Below are positions 35,416 through 46,765 of a stretch of DNA of 64,000 nucleotides, piece after piece. The position numbers were made by a program, and so were the translations under genes. Each line of letters starts with the position of its first letter. Within the stretch, counting starts at the first letter, position 1. The stretch is from Elgaria multicarinata webbii (lineage: Eukaryota; Chordata; Lepidosauria; Squamata; Anguidae): positions 15,343,501 to 15,407,500 of the forward strand of contig NC_086172.1 in assembly GCF_023053635.1 (NCBI RefSeq), written 5' to 3'. Below the pieces are notes generated by a model, which did no database searches, was not told the origin of the DNA, and was given only the letters and a program-made list of their open reading frames with translations.

Positions 35416-35465
<50 letters not shown>
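35416..35465 (+). repeat. (AC)n microsatellite
   Basis: About 25 uninterrupted AC units. Shorter CA arrays are at 2788-2812, 33635-33657 and 39429-39451. Confidence 0.95.
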
Positions 35466-35466
<1 letters not shown>

Positions 35467-35716
35467 AAAGAATGGAATGGTTGGGTGGAACACAACAAAA
35501 ACGAAAAAGTGGGCTGCAGTTGGAAAAATATGAGTAAGAACAGAGCCCAAAGAGCACCCAACTGCATACACCGAATACAGTTAAACACTTCACAAAGGAG
35601 CATGAGATGTCCGTGTACTCTCCTACACTTATAAATTATTATACCAAATGCAAATTAAAGTTGCAGAAAGTGTTTAAAGCAAGGTAGCCAGTTATATCAA
35701 CACCCAAAGTGATATG

Positions 35717-35830
35717 TCATAAACATAATAAATTGCATTTACATATAACAGAATTCCTATACATTAAATGGAATCATAAACATAATAAATTGCATTTACA
35801 CATAACAGAATTCCTATACATTAAATGGAA
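35717..35830 (+). repeat. 57-bp tandem duplication
   Basis: The block starting 'tcataaacataataaattgc' is present twice with one difference (acatata / acacata). A recent duplication in otherwise plain sequence. Confidence 0.92.
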
Positions 35831-37310
35831 TAAACTCCTTGTTGGGTTCATGTGTTTTTGATATACAAAAGAAGTAACGTTCTTGTTATATCAGGAGTCC
35901 GGTAAGTTAATCCTGTTTCATCTTGTACGATTTCTTCAGATAACCCTTCAGATAAGTAATCTTATCATCGCTGTGTGCTATCATGCCGTGCGGGAGTAGC
36001 CTCAAGCTAATGGCTCCCAAAACTATTTTCTATTTCGTTTAGAGATACCCTCCACAGAGAATGTTGTCTTAATCACCAGCTTACAATTCTGTGAGCCTCG
36101 AGGAGTGAAAATAATGTTGAACATGATCCACCCCTATCCCACCCACCCCCACAAACACAGAGTTGTACCTACTAGGCCGGGACCCCGTGGCAGATGCATA
36201 TTTATGTAAGAGGTGTGTAGGCCTCCCATCACAAATAACGGCTGGTGTGATGTGGTGTACATACATGGTTAAAGATCTTATGAAAAGAAGGATGGGGGGG
36301 GGGGGAAGGTGGTTCACCTGAGCCTATTTGAGCAGTGTGTAAATTGCCTCTCACAATTCTCCACCGAAAATCTGGTCAAAAGAAATATGGAAGACATTTT
36401 TGATACAGCACTCATGCTAATCCTCTTCACACATCCCATCATGGGGTGGGGGCTTTAGATTATTCCCACCATTTACATTGCTGTTATACTAACAGTATGT
36501 GAAATAAGCCCCCAAGATGTGGAGAAAAACCGTGTAATGAAAAGGTAGATTCCCATTTATAATTACTCCCAGCTGTAAGGAAATTGATGGTCAGATGTGG
36601 GACCTCTACAAGTCACAAATATGTGTCCCATGCTCCTGAGAACCACTGTCTGTCCTTTCATACACTTAATGTGACTACACAGGGAAGCTCAACTCAATTA
36701 GAACATAAAAGCTATTTGTTTCTGGAAACAAATAGCAGCATAAAATAATATATACACATACATGCATGCAATTAGGCTTAACCTTTTCTAGCGACGCAAT
36801 GTGAATTATCAGGCCACAAAATGTAAGGGAGTCAATCCAGATTTAGTCCTACTTAGAGAAGAACCACTGAATCCAATGGGGCTTAGGTAAGTCATGAATA
36901 ACTTCAGTCCTATTGATTCAGTGAGTCTACTCAGAATATGAGTACCTCTGGATCCCATCCAGCAAGTCTTTTGTGGGGAGGGGAGGATGAAATATTAAAT
37001 TAAGGCAGATCATTGGTAATAGTGTCAGGTGTGCAGCTAGAAAGAAAGAAGAAAAAGGAAAGGAACTATTTGAACACCTGCAGTTTAGGAGTTTCGTCCT
37101 GGCTTTTAATGAACAAAAATACATTTTAGAATATCTCAAAATAATACATAAACACTGAAAGCTCAAGTGCAAAATAAGAAGCAGAAAGAGTTCATCTGGT
37201 TCCAAGCTATCCAGTTTGTTTAAAGGAAGAAAATATGAAGTCCCCTTTCTTGAATTGAACACAAGTCATTATGGGAGGGGAGATAATGCTGAGATGCCCT
37301 GTCCTCATGC
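35831..37310. other. Intergenic upstream of candidate promoter
   Basis: It has a poly-G run at 36295-36305 and a short foldback scrap at 36840-36950. The remainder appears single-copy. Confidence 0.5.
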
Positions 37311-37357
37311 TGATGTCACAAGCAGCCATACATAGGCAAAAGCAAGGCATAAAAAGG
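37311..37357 (+). promoter_or_regulatory. CRE-like and TATA-box pair, candidate promoter
   Basis: TGATGTCA (37311-37318), a one-base variant of the cAMP response element, lies 30 bases before a TATA-like CATAAAAAGG (37348-37357). It is followed by a candidate untranslated exon with a splice donor on the same strand. CRE plus TATA spacing like this is common in neuropeptide genes. The nearest + strand gene downstream is PRLH, 12.7 kb away. The surrounding 300 bases are not obviously repetitive. The whole assignment is inference from motifs. Confidence 0.35.
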
Positions 37358-37379
37358 CAAAGAAGGACCGCCAGCTCGC

Positions 37380-37441
37380 ACCGAGTCCCGTCTCTGAAGA
37401 GATAGAAAGACAGTGCCATCCTCCCGTTCTGTTGGGGGAAA
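37380..37441 (+). other. Candidate untranslated first exon of PRLH
   Basis: Transcription from the TATA box at 37348 would begin near 37380. The segment then runs to GGGGGAAA/gtaagtatg, a near-consensus donor at 37442. It has no ATG-initiated frame of note. Splicing to the acceptor at 50109 would make a short leader for PRLH. Expression data are absent, so this is a proposal only. Confidence 0.3.
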
Positions 37442-38189
37442 GTAAGTATGTTTCTTCCATTTATTAGTCCTGTGCCTCTCTAATCCTTGTCCTGTTTCAG
37501 GAAGTGGGAATAAGCAAGTGTAAATAGAATGCATAGCATGCGTAACACCTGTAACCTCAAAGTGATTTGGAGAGCTTTCTAAATACAATCACTTTTCATT
37601 CCCAGGTGTATGTTTTTCTTTGCATTTTTTCCAAGTGCATTTCTGTTTCTGTATGAACAACAAATTCATTTTACACTGACAATGGTGAATGGTTTGCTAG
37701 TGAAATAAAAGCCAAAGTAGTTGCTAATTAGGTATTCTACAAGATCAGCTGTCCCATTTTTTAAATAAATCAGTGTTACTCTCAGTAAAGCAAGGGAAAT
37801 TGTAATTGATGCTAACACATTAGAATTTTCAGGATTCCTAAGAAGGAAATTGTCACTTTGATTATTTTAAGAATATGCAATACTATAAGATATTAACATG
37901 AATAGCAATCCATGATACAATAGGTGATGGATGTGGATAATTATTATTCCAGTTTTCCAGTTGGGAAACTTGAGGCTGGAAAATAGCAACTTGCCACAGC
38001 TAGTCCATGATCTCCATGTCTAAGCTGTGGTTTAACTCTCTGTCCTTTTTATCATATTGGGTTTCAGAACAGACAATGTCTACTGTGTTTTTCAGCTAAT
38101 AAAAGGCCAGTTACATTTGTACAGATGTCTAGATGGCTCAGGGTATAAAACTGTGATTGTGTTTCATGCTCATACGTAAGTGACATGAA

Positions 38190-38870
38190 AGTAACAAGAT
38201 GAAATTCAACCGTGATAAATTATGAATCAAAAGCACAGGTATAAGATGGAGAACCTTGGCTTGACAGCAGTACATGTAAAAAGAAAAAGTGCCCTTTTCT
38301 GAATATGAGCCAGCAGTGTGATTTGGCTGCTAAAGAAGCTAATGCAATCGTAGGCTACATTAACAGAAGCATAGTATCCAGGTAATGGGAAGGAATAGTT
38401 CCACCCTATTGTGCATTATTGTGTTCAGTTCTGGACACCACATTTTAAGAAAGATATTGACAAGTTGGAGCACATCCAGAGAAAAGCAACTAAGATGGGA
38501 ACTAAGTCCAATTAAGAAAGGGTATGTTTAGCCAGGAGAAGAGGAGATTATGGGAATATAGCAGTCTTCAAAATGTGAAAGGTTGTCATGGAGCAGTATT
38601 GTTCTCTGTTGCTTTAAGGGCAGGACTAGAACAAATAGGTCGAAATGGCAAGAAAGCAGATTTTAGCTAAACATTTGGAGAAACATCCTAACAGTAAGAG
38701 CTATTGAGCAGTGGAACAAATTGCCCCGGGAGGTGGTGGGTTCCCCTTTGCTGGAAATGTCCCAGCACAGGCTGGGTAGGGAATGCTCTAGCTGCACCTT
38801 GTATTGCATTGAGCAGGGGGCTGGACTCAGTGATCTCCAAGGTCCCTTCCAACTCTATGATTCTATGAAA
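38190..38870 (+). mobile_element. CR1 3' fragment, older copy
   Basis: Degenerate CR1 ORF2 C-terminus and 3' end are visible: 'gaaattcaaccgtgataaat' near the start, 'gtgttcagttctggacacca' in the middle, 'ggaggtggtgggttcccc' and a final 'tatgattctatga'. Several indels break the frame. Divergence is clearly higher than in the 42888 and 59305 copies. Confidence 0.8.
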
Positions 38871-39451
38871 CATGTCAAAACACATAAAGATGCAGGAAAA
38901 TATGCCTCAATGTTTGCAGCACGGATGATTTGAACGTATGAAAATGCTTCCACATCCAGATCAAGTATTATGCTTGGAAACGGTGCTACGGATAGGGAGA
39001 ACCCCACAGCCAGCACTCAAGAGAGCATGCATTAGGCTTCTTGCTGGATCAAGACCACGCGTAGATCAGTTTCCTTAATACCAATCACACATCTGAGATT
39101 GTAGGAAAACATTTTCTTCCAGCTCTTCCTTCCTTTCCCATTCACCTTTGCAGTAGGTAATCGGAGCTGTCAGGGCTGATTAACCTTCAGTTTGTCTGTC
39201 AGAGCCAAGCACACAACTTGCTTCTGCATATGAAGATTTGTAGATTGTGCTCTGAGGAGTTAAATGCTGAGAACCTCACTGAGTTCTCCTACAACCAACA
39301 TCTCTAAAGCTAATTAAATATTAGCTGAACTCTCTTAATTGTAGCTTCTGACCATTTTTCAAAACCTTGCTAAGATCAGCCTGGCTGTAATCCTACAAAG
39401 CTATTGTGTGTGTCTTTATGAGGGATGATCACACACACACACACACACACA

Positions 39452-39912
39452 GGCATGTCTACACCAGGCGATATCCCGGGGATCATGCCAGGATCGTCCC
39501 TGTGCATCCACATGGAGCAGGGAGCAGGGAGGGATGATACCTCCATTTCCCCAGGATATTGCCATACCCTTTTTGGGGGCGGTTTTTCTCCACTGTCCTG
39601 GGATGATCCCAAGGACTGCGGGTGGTGTGGCCACCCATCCCAACTTCTTCTCTCCTCCTCATGAGTAGTGGTGGGTCATCAGAGGGAAGGAGCCAGGACA
39701 GACAGAATCCAGGGCCATCGGGGGGGAGGGCTTTTTTTAACTTACTTTTTCACTGGAGTACAGGTGTGCTCCTGTCTATTTTTAAAAAATGACGGGTGTA
39801 ATGCCTGCCTTCCTCCCTGGATGTCGTGCGCCACGTGTGAACCCAGGGGGAGGATCTTGCGATCAACATATTGTGAGATTCCCCCCCTCCCCTCCCCTGG
39901 TGTAGACATGCC
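39452..39912. mobile_element. Foldback element, 461 bp, inserted in a CA repeat
   Basis: GGCATGTCTACACCAGG at left and CCTGGTGTAGACATGCC at right are perfect 17-bp inverted repeats. CA-repeat lies on the left and CACAGAGAG on the right, so a duplication would be hidden. Internal 'gggatgatacctccatttcc' has no frame of note. Confidence 0.8.
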
Positions 39913-39940
39913 CACAGAGAGAGAGAGAGAGAGAGATTCA

Positions 39941-40070
39941 GGCCTTAGCTAGACCTAAGGTTTATCCCGGGATCGTCCCTGCCTGCTCCCGGGATCCCCT
40001 GTGTGTCATTTAGATGCACAGGGATGACCCCGGGATGATCCCGGGATAAACCTTAGGTCTAGCTAAGGCC
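39941..40070. mobile_element. Short foldback element, 130 bp, nearly perfect hairpin
   Basis: GGCCTTAGCTAGACCTAAGG and its exact complement end the element, and the arms pair over about 35 bp. Flanks are TCA and TTA. This is the least diverged of the three copies. Confidence 0.88.
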
Positions 40071-40704
40071 TTAGTTTCTAGTACAGCTGTTCTTACAGCT
40101 GAATAACAGTATATTTTAAACTAAGAAGAGGCTTCCCCATTCATCGTACTGTGGGAGTGGCTATAGTAGAAACCTTGGAAGCACCTCAAGTTCCACCCTG
40201 AGTACTAACGCTTGTAGGATACTTGTAGGATTGGAGGCGTAGCCATGAACAAATGCACTTTGGTTGCCCCACCACCCATTTCTCATAAAGAAAAATACAG
40301 ATAGAGACATGGCAAGAAAAATCCCAGGTGCCTGAACAGCCTGGTGCCTAAAAGTTTGTTGCTGGGTGTTTCAAATACAGAATTCCCACCCACCCATGCC
40401 CACATCCTGTGCAGGGTTGAATCCTTAAAAATTATTCTGGTTCCTAGGAATTTTTACTCCTTTAAAAAAAAAAGTTTATCATAATTTATTTCCCCTTAAA
40501 TTCAACTTAAAATGTGTGATGCACAAATGATGACTGCTATTCTGCCAGAAGAGAAAATACTGATCATTATTTACCTGCATAAGTTAATTTACAAATACAG
40601 AATAACGAACTTAATAAAATGGAATTTGCAAATACCCAGGAAGAAGAAATCCATTAAAACAGCTAGTTGTCAATCTAATGGGAATAAAAATGCTGGTCTG
40701 AAGT

Positions 40705-40790
40705 AAGTCTTGAACCGCCCAGAGAGCTTCGGCTATTGGGTGGTATAAAAATGATTTTTTTAAAAAATGAAATAAATAAATATAAAGGTT
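40705..40790 (+). mobile_element. L2-like 3' tail
   Basis: 'gaaccgcccagagagcttcg' and 'gctattgggtggtataaaaa' with an AAATA tail. Confidence 0.75.
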
Positions 40791-42360
40791 TCAATGTAAG
40801 GGGGGCCTCCCAATCCAAATATGTCTATGTGCAGCTACTGGAGTCTCCTGTTTAACAATCAAAAATTGTGCCACTTAGGACTTGGCAGAGTGCAGCAGCA
40901 GGGGAGGGGAAAACTCAATCCACCCACCCACCATCCAGCCATTTATCAGTTGCTAGCCTATTGCCCATTTTCTAGGTGGCTCTACTAATACTGCCCCCAG
41001 CAGCCAGGTCAGCCTGTTTAATGAGGAAGAAATTGCCATGGTGTGCAACATATAATAATAAACTAAAGAATTCACCATTTGTTGCCTTTTAACAGTATCC
41101 CTTCAGCATCTGCTATTTGAGGCAGGTCCCCACATTCTGCTTAACAAGGCTGCCTTCTCTTTCCTGCTCAAAGGGTTTGAAATCTTTTCAGGGTCCAGAC
41201 TTTCCCATTCTAGCAAGGTCCAACATGGTGCTCTTAAGGATGGAAACACCCCCACCCCGTTGCACACCCACATACTCACATAAGAATATACAATCCTACG
41301 GTGAACATATGGAAAGGAGGACAGGGCTCCTGTGTTTTTAACAGTTGTACAGAAAAGGAAATTTCAGCAGCTGTCATTTGTATATATGGGGAACCTGGTG
41401 AAATTCCCTCTTCATCACAACAGTTAAAGCTGCAGGTGCCCTGCCCTCTTTTAAATCTGGTCACTCTAGTATAGCTCCTGCAGCTTTCACTGTTGTGATG
41501 AAGAGGGGATTTCACCTGGTTCCCCATATATACAAATGACACCTGCTGAAATTCCCTTCTCTATGCAACTGTTAAAGATAGAGGAGCCCTGTCCTCCTTT
41601 TCATAGGGTCACCCTATACAATCCTATAAATATGTTCCAGATAGAAGATGGCTTTGCTGCAGACGATAGCCTAGCCAAGAGAGATAGCTGAGCTGTGCTT
41701 ATACCCATTATACCCTTAAGGTACGATCTAGGCGCATCAAAACCAAAGGGAGTTCAGCAGTTAATTTCTGTAGCTTTGTTTTGCAATTGTTAGTATCATA
41801 AGGGCTCCTGTGATTTTATACTTGTGTATAAATGGGGAAATGGTGGCAGAGGCAGATGCTTTCAGCGCAACAGTAATAAGAAAGAAGAATATGCATCTCG
41901 CCAGACAAAGGAAAAGCTGCAACATTGGGATCTGCTAAAACAACAATAACAACAACTCAACTGTATTTGCATCTTCCATGGAACTGAAAGTGTATTAAAT
42001 CAGAATTGGCAGAAAGGGCAGCTGAATGAAAAACTAACCAATCACAGAACCATCGGCAAATAAGCTTTTGATGTACATGTGAGAAAGAGATGGCCTTTTT
42101 GTGCCTTTCCTTCTTAGCTCCTGCAGCAAGAGTCCTACATCCATACAGGCACACACAGGGGTTGGCTCCCTGCAGACAATTAACTGAATGCAAGTAGTCA
42201 GGAGCAGACTTGCCAGTGAGATCCTGTTCCTCCCTATATGCATGTTTCCACATCATCCTTTCACAATAACATAGGCTGCTTGAGTGTGGAAGAGTGCAGT
42301 TTGGGACTTTAGAAAAGATAGGAGGCGAGCAAGTTGAATTGAACAGATAGAATTCCAGCC
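40791..42360. other. Intergenic apart from the 320-bp hAT
   Basis: The 148-codon open stretch at 42403-41957 (minus) has no recognised family and overlaps a SINE head; probably fortuitous. Confidence 0.5.
41297..41616. mobile_element. hAT-type foldback element, 320 bp, exact 8-bp duplication
   Basis: TACAATCC flanks both sides (41289-41296 and 41617-41624). The two halves are long inverted copies of each other ('ggacagggctcctgtgtttt' against 'gaggagccctgtcctccttt'). The left TIR is slightly mutated (TACGGTGAACATATG). Confidence 0.88.
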
Positions 42361-42415
42361 AGCTTCTGCCATAGGGAAGCACTCTAGTTACTACACCACA
42401 CACTGGCTCTGTTTA
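42361..42415 (-). mobile_element. tRNA-derived SINE head, antisense
   Basis: Reading backwards, 'cagagccagtgtgtggtgta' then 'gtaactagagtgcttcccta' is the 5' part of the same SINE type as 45589. Confidence 0.6.
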
Positions 42416-42887
42416 TGAGCAATTCAGCATTAAAGGGAATGAATACATAAAAGCAATAGAAACGAGGCACAAAAGGGGGAGACTACAGTGACAGTACAGA
42501 AAGAGAAAAGATGAGGTCTACTCCATGGTGAGGATGTCAGTAGAGGGATACTTTACCACCACCGCTGCACCAAGACAAAATCACTGATGCCAATGGAGGG
42601 CACTTCTGGGGGAAATCCCTGCTGGGGAAGGAAGGGCTAACACTCCACCCCCATCCCACCCCTTGAAAAATCACCCACCCCCATCCCAGACATGCTTGCC
42701 TGGAGCTAATTCAAGCCTCAGATGAAACAAGGTTCCTCACCTCAATTTAGATCCATTTCAGCCTGGTTCTTGTCACGTTTCTCAGGAGTACCTGGTAATC
42801 AGCTCTATATAGGCAGACTAACTTCCTGACTGTTAGAGCAGTACGACAATGAAACCAGTTACCTGGGGAGGTTGTGGGCTCTGCCAC

Positions 42888-44843
42888 ATAGAATCATAGA
42901 ATAGCAGAGCTGGAAGGGGCCTACAAGGCCATCGAGTCCAACCCCCTGCTCAATGCAGGAATCAACCCTAAAGCGTCCCTGACAGATGCTTGCCCAGCTG
43001 CCTCTTGAAGGCCTCTAGTGTGGGAGAGCCCACAACCTCCCTAGGTAACTGATTCCATTGTCGTACTGCTCTAACAGTCAGGAAGTTTTTCCTGATGTCC
43101 AGCTGGAATCTGGCTTCCTTTAACTTGAGCCCATTATTCCGTGTCCTGCACTCCGGGAGGATCGAGAAGAGATCCTGGTCCTCCTCTGTGTGACAACCTT
43201 TTAAGTATTTGAAGAGTGCTATCATGTCTCCCCTCAATCTTCTCTTCTCCAGGCTAAACATGCCCAGTTCTTTCAGTCTCTTTTCATAGGGCTTTGTTTC
43301 CAGACCCCTGATCATCCTGGTTGCCCTCCTCTGAACACGCTCCAGCTTGTCTGCATCCTTCTTGAAGTGTGGAGCCCAGAACTGGACGCAATACTCAAGA
43401 TGAGGCCTAACCAGGGCCAAATAGAGAGGAACCAGTACCTCACGTGATTTGGAAGCTATACTTCTATTAATGCAGCCCAAAATAGCATTTGCCTTTCTTG
43501 CAGCCATATCGCACTGTTGGCTCATATTCAGCTTGCGATCTACAACAATTCCAAGATCCTTCTCATTTGTAGTAATGCTGAGCCAAATATCCGCCATCTT
43601 GTAACTGCATTTGGTTTCTATTTCCTAAATGTAGAACTTGGCATTTATCCCTATTAAATTTCATTCTGTTGTTTTCAGCCCAGCACTCCAGCCTATCAGC
43701 ATCACTTTGAAGTTTGTTTCTGTCTTCCCGGGTATTAGCTATCCCACCCAATTTTGTGTCATCTGCAAATTTGATCAGCGTTCCTTGCACCTCCTTGTCC
43801 AAATCATTAATAAAAATGTTGAAGAGCACTGGGCCCAGGACTGAGCCCTGCGGTACCCCACTCGTTGCCTCTCCCCAGTTTGAGAAGGTTCCATTGATAA
43901 GCACTCTTTGAGTCCGATTCTGTAGCCAACTGTGAATCCACCCAATTGTTGTTCCATCTAGCCCACTTTCAGCTAGTTTGTTAATCAGAATATCATGGGG
44001 CACTTTGTCAAAAGCTTTGCTGAAGTCAAGATATATGACGTCCACAGCATTCCCACAGTCCACAAGGGAGGTTACTCGATCAAAAAATGAGATCAAATTA
44101 GTCTGACAGGATTTGTTCCTGACAAATCCATGTTGGCTTCTAGTAATCACTGCATTGATTTCAAGGTGTTTACAGATTGACTTCTTTATAATCTGCTCCA
44201 GAATTTTCCCAGGGATGGATTTCAGACTGACTTGTCTGTAGTTCCCAGGTTCCTCCTTTTTGCCCTTTTTGAAGATAGGGACAACGCTAGCCCTCCTCCA
44301 GTCGTCCGGCACCTCACCCGTCTTCCATGATTTTGCAGAGATAATAGACAAAGGTTCTGAGAGTTCTTCCGCTAGCTCCTTCATTACTCTAGGATGCAGT
44401 TCAATGGGCCCTGGAGATTTGAACTCATTCAAGGAAATTAGGTGTTCTTTGACCATTTGTTTATCAATCTCAAACTGCAATCCTGCCCCCTCAACTTCTG
44501 CTTCACTTTTTCCAGGGGGGTCATAGACCCGCTTTTGGGAGAAGACTGAGGCAAAGTAGGAATTGAGCACTTCAGCCTTTTCTTTGTCATCTGTTATCAA
44601 TTTGCCATCCTCATTAAGCAGTTGAACCACCATTTCTTTCCTCTGTCTTTTACTACTCACGTATCTGAAGAAAGCTTTTTTATTGCTTTTAGCATCCCTC
44701 GCTAATCTATGCTCATTCTCAGCTTTAGCCTTCCTGACGCCATTTCAGCACTTCTGTGCCACCTGTCTGTACTCTTCTTTTGTAGCCTGGCCTTCCTTCT
44801 ACTTCCTATATGTATCCTTTTTTGGTTTCAGGTCATCTCTAAG
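42888..44843 (-). mobile_element. CR1 LINE, antisense, 5'-truncated in ORF2
   Basis: The 3' end (minus strand) lies at 42888-42960 with the usual CR1 terminal sequence. ORF2 is readable from about 44843 back to 42968 in two blocks: reverse transcriptase at 44660-43563 (LDFSKAFDKVPHD, VPQGSVLGPVLFN, FADD) and the C-terminal region at 43597-42968. The two overlap around 43563-43597 in different frames, so one frameshift separates them. It is closely similar to the intact copy at 59305-62682, hence also young. Confidence 0.9.
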
Positions 44844-44845
44844 CT

Positions 44846-44985
44846 ACACTAGAGGCCTTCAAGAGGCAGCTGGACAACCATCTGTCTGGGATGCTTTAGG
44901 GTGGATTCCTGCACTGAGCAGGGGGTTGGACTCAACGGCCTTAGAGGTCCCTTCCAACTCTACTATTATATGATTCTATGATTCA
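44846..44985 (+). mobile_element. CR1 3' end, + strand, head-to-head with antisense CR1
   Basis: The copy starts at 'cactagaggcc' (corresponding to [11 protein letters not shown]) and ends in 'tgattctatgattc'. It abuts the 5' side of the antisense CR1 with no more than a few bases between. Because both pieces contain the CR1 3' end, a single twin-priming inversion cannot explain it; two insertions are needed. Confidence 0.8.
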
Positions 44986-45661
44986 ATAAACTGACTAAGT
45001 GTAATGCCAGCAAGACTTACCATTCAGTCTGAGCTGGACAGGTTTGCATTCCCCTTGCAAGATCAGATCCATGCCCTAGTCCTGTCCTGGTCCTGGCATT
45101 GCTCACTTATTCTCAGGTGACGGTTGTGCCTGAGAGGGCAGCTTGCTAAAGGCCAACCTGAAGACATCATGGCAGGGGAAAGGCTTGAGTGCAATTCACA
45201 TCACATTTTTTAAAAATCAAAATAGCAGTGGTAGGTAGGGTGGTGGGCTCGAGCAGCAGCAGTGGGAGCAATAGAATTGGAGAGGGAGGTGGTAACCCTA
45301 CCCTACCCTAACATGGTCCCAATGAAAGTCTCCTCTTCAAAGCTGCTACCTACATTTCAAGTGAAGTGTCCATTGAGGCCAAAAGTATTTCCCGCTTTAT
45401 CCGAATATCAGTGTCACAGTGCAATTGTACACAAGCCTACTCACAGGTAAGTCCCATTGAGTTCAATGAGACTGCAGCTTCAATGAGGAAGTGATTTTCA
45501 GCAAAGGAGGACAAGTTAAACTCTTCCACTGCACTCCCTGTTTTATTTTATTTTATTTTTAACGTGCATCTTAATTGCACTCATGTTTGGTGTAGTAGTT
45601 AAAAGTTGGACAGGGACTCGGAAGACTCGCGTTCTAGTCTCACTGGGGCCGTTGCTAGATG

Positions 45662-45981
45662 TAGGGTGACCATATGGAAAGGAGGACAGGGCTCCTGTAT
45701 CTTTAATAGTTGCACAGAAAAGGGAATTTCAGCAGGTGTCATTTGTATATATGGAGAACCTGGTGAAATTCCCTCTTCATCACAACAGTTAAAGGTACAG
45801 GAGCTATACTAGAGTGACCAGATTTAAAAGAGGGCAAGACACCTGCAGCTTTAACTGGTGTGATGAAGAGGGAATTTCACCAGGTTCTCCATATATACAA
45901 ATGACACCTGCTGAAATTCCTTTTTCTTTGAAACTATTAAAGATACAGGAGCCCTGTCCTCCTTTTCATATGGTCACCCTA
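45662..45981. mobile_element. hAT-type foldback element, 320 bp
   Basis: It has the same foldback family and exactly the same length as the 41297 copy, with intact TAGGGTGACCATATG / CATATGGTCACCCTA ends. CTAGATG is present on both sides (7 of the expected 8 bp). It is inserted inside the 3-bp-TSD element that spans 45646-46957. Confidence 0.88.
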
Positions 45982-46321
45982 CTAGATGAGGTGTTAGCGT
46001 GGTGTGAGGCCCGGTCTCCCTCCTGTGCATCCAGATGACGCACAGGGGATTCTGGGGTCAGGCTGGGCTAACGCCTCCCTTAAGCCAGGATAAGCGGATT
46101 CACTAATGGCCCGGCTTTTCCGCAGCCCCAGCCTGAGGCCGGGGCTGCGGAAAATCTAGCAGGGCCCATTGCTTTTCCCGGCTGCTCACTTACTCGCGAG
46201 TAGCCGGGAGAAGCCACGGACTGGGCACAGCGCTCATAGGAGCGCTGTGCCCATTGGGCCAGGGGGGGAATCACAGGGGAGGAGATAGGGGCCGGGGGAA
46301 AGGCCGGACCCGGCAGGAGTG

Positions 46322-46545
46322 TGGGGGGAGAAGGACGGGGGACAGGGCACAGACATGGCGGATGGGAGATGGGGGAAGAAGGACGGGGGACAGGGCACGG
46401 ACATGGCGGACGGGGGATGGGGAAGAAGGACAGGGGGCAGGGCACGGACATGGCGGACGGGGGATGGGGGAAGAAGGACGGGGGCAGGGCACGGACATGG
46501 CGGACAGGGGATGGGGGAAGAAGGACGGGGGACAGGGCATTAGGG
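46322..46545 (+). repeat. ~47-bp G-rich minisatellite
   Basis: 'acatggcgga' recurs at 46353, 46401, 46448 and 46495 with 'gggggaagaaggacgggg' between. About 4.5 units. The frames that run through it are artefacts of repeated G-rich sequence. Confidence 0.9.
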
Positions 46546-46599
46546 AGGGGGGAGGACGGGCGAGCGAGTGGCCAGGGGGGCCATCAGGCATTGTGGGGG

Positions 46600-46765
46600 A
46601 TATATTTATTTTTAATATATTTATTTATTTTTATTTATTTATTTTATTTTATTTGTTTTTATATAATATATAAATATAATATATAAATACAATTTTTATA
46701 TAATATATAATATAAATTTATAATAAATTTTATTTATTTATTTATTTTTATATATATTTATTTTA
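46600..46765 (+). repeat. AT-rich low-complexity stretch
   Basis: TTTA and ATATAA runs inside the GGGCC-ended element, between its minisatellite and its right arm. Confidence 0.85.

Noticed and set aside
45589-45645. tRNA gene
   Set aside because: The A- and B-box-like segments belong to a SINE head with a long non-tRNA body; no cloverleaf.
46080-46686. Open frames of 106-139 codons on both strands
   Set aside because: They are translations of the 47-bp G-rich minisatellite in different registers.
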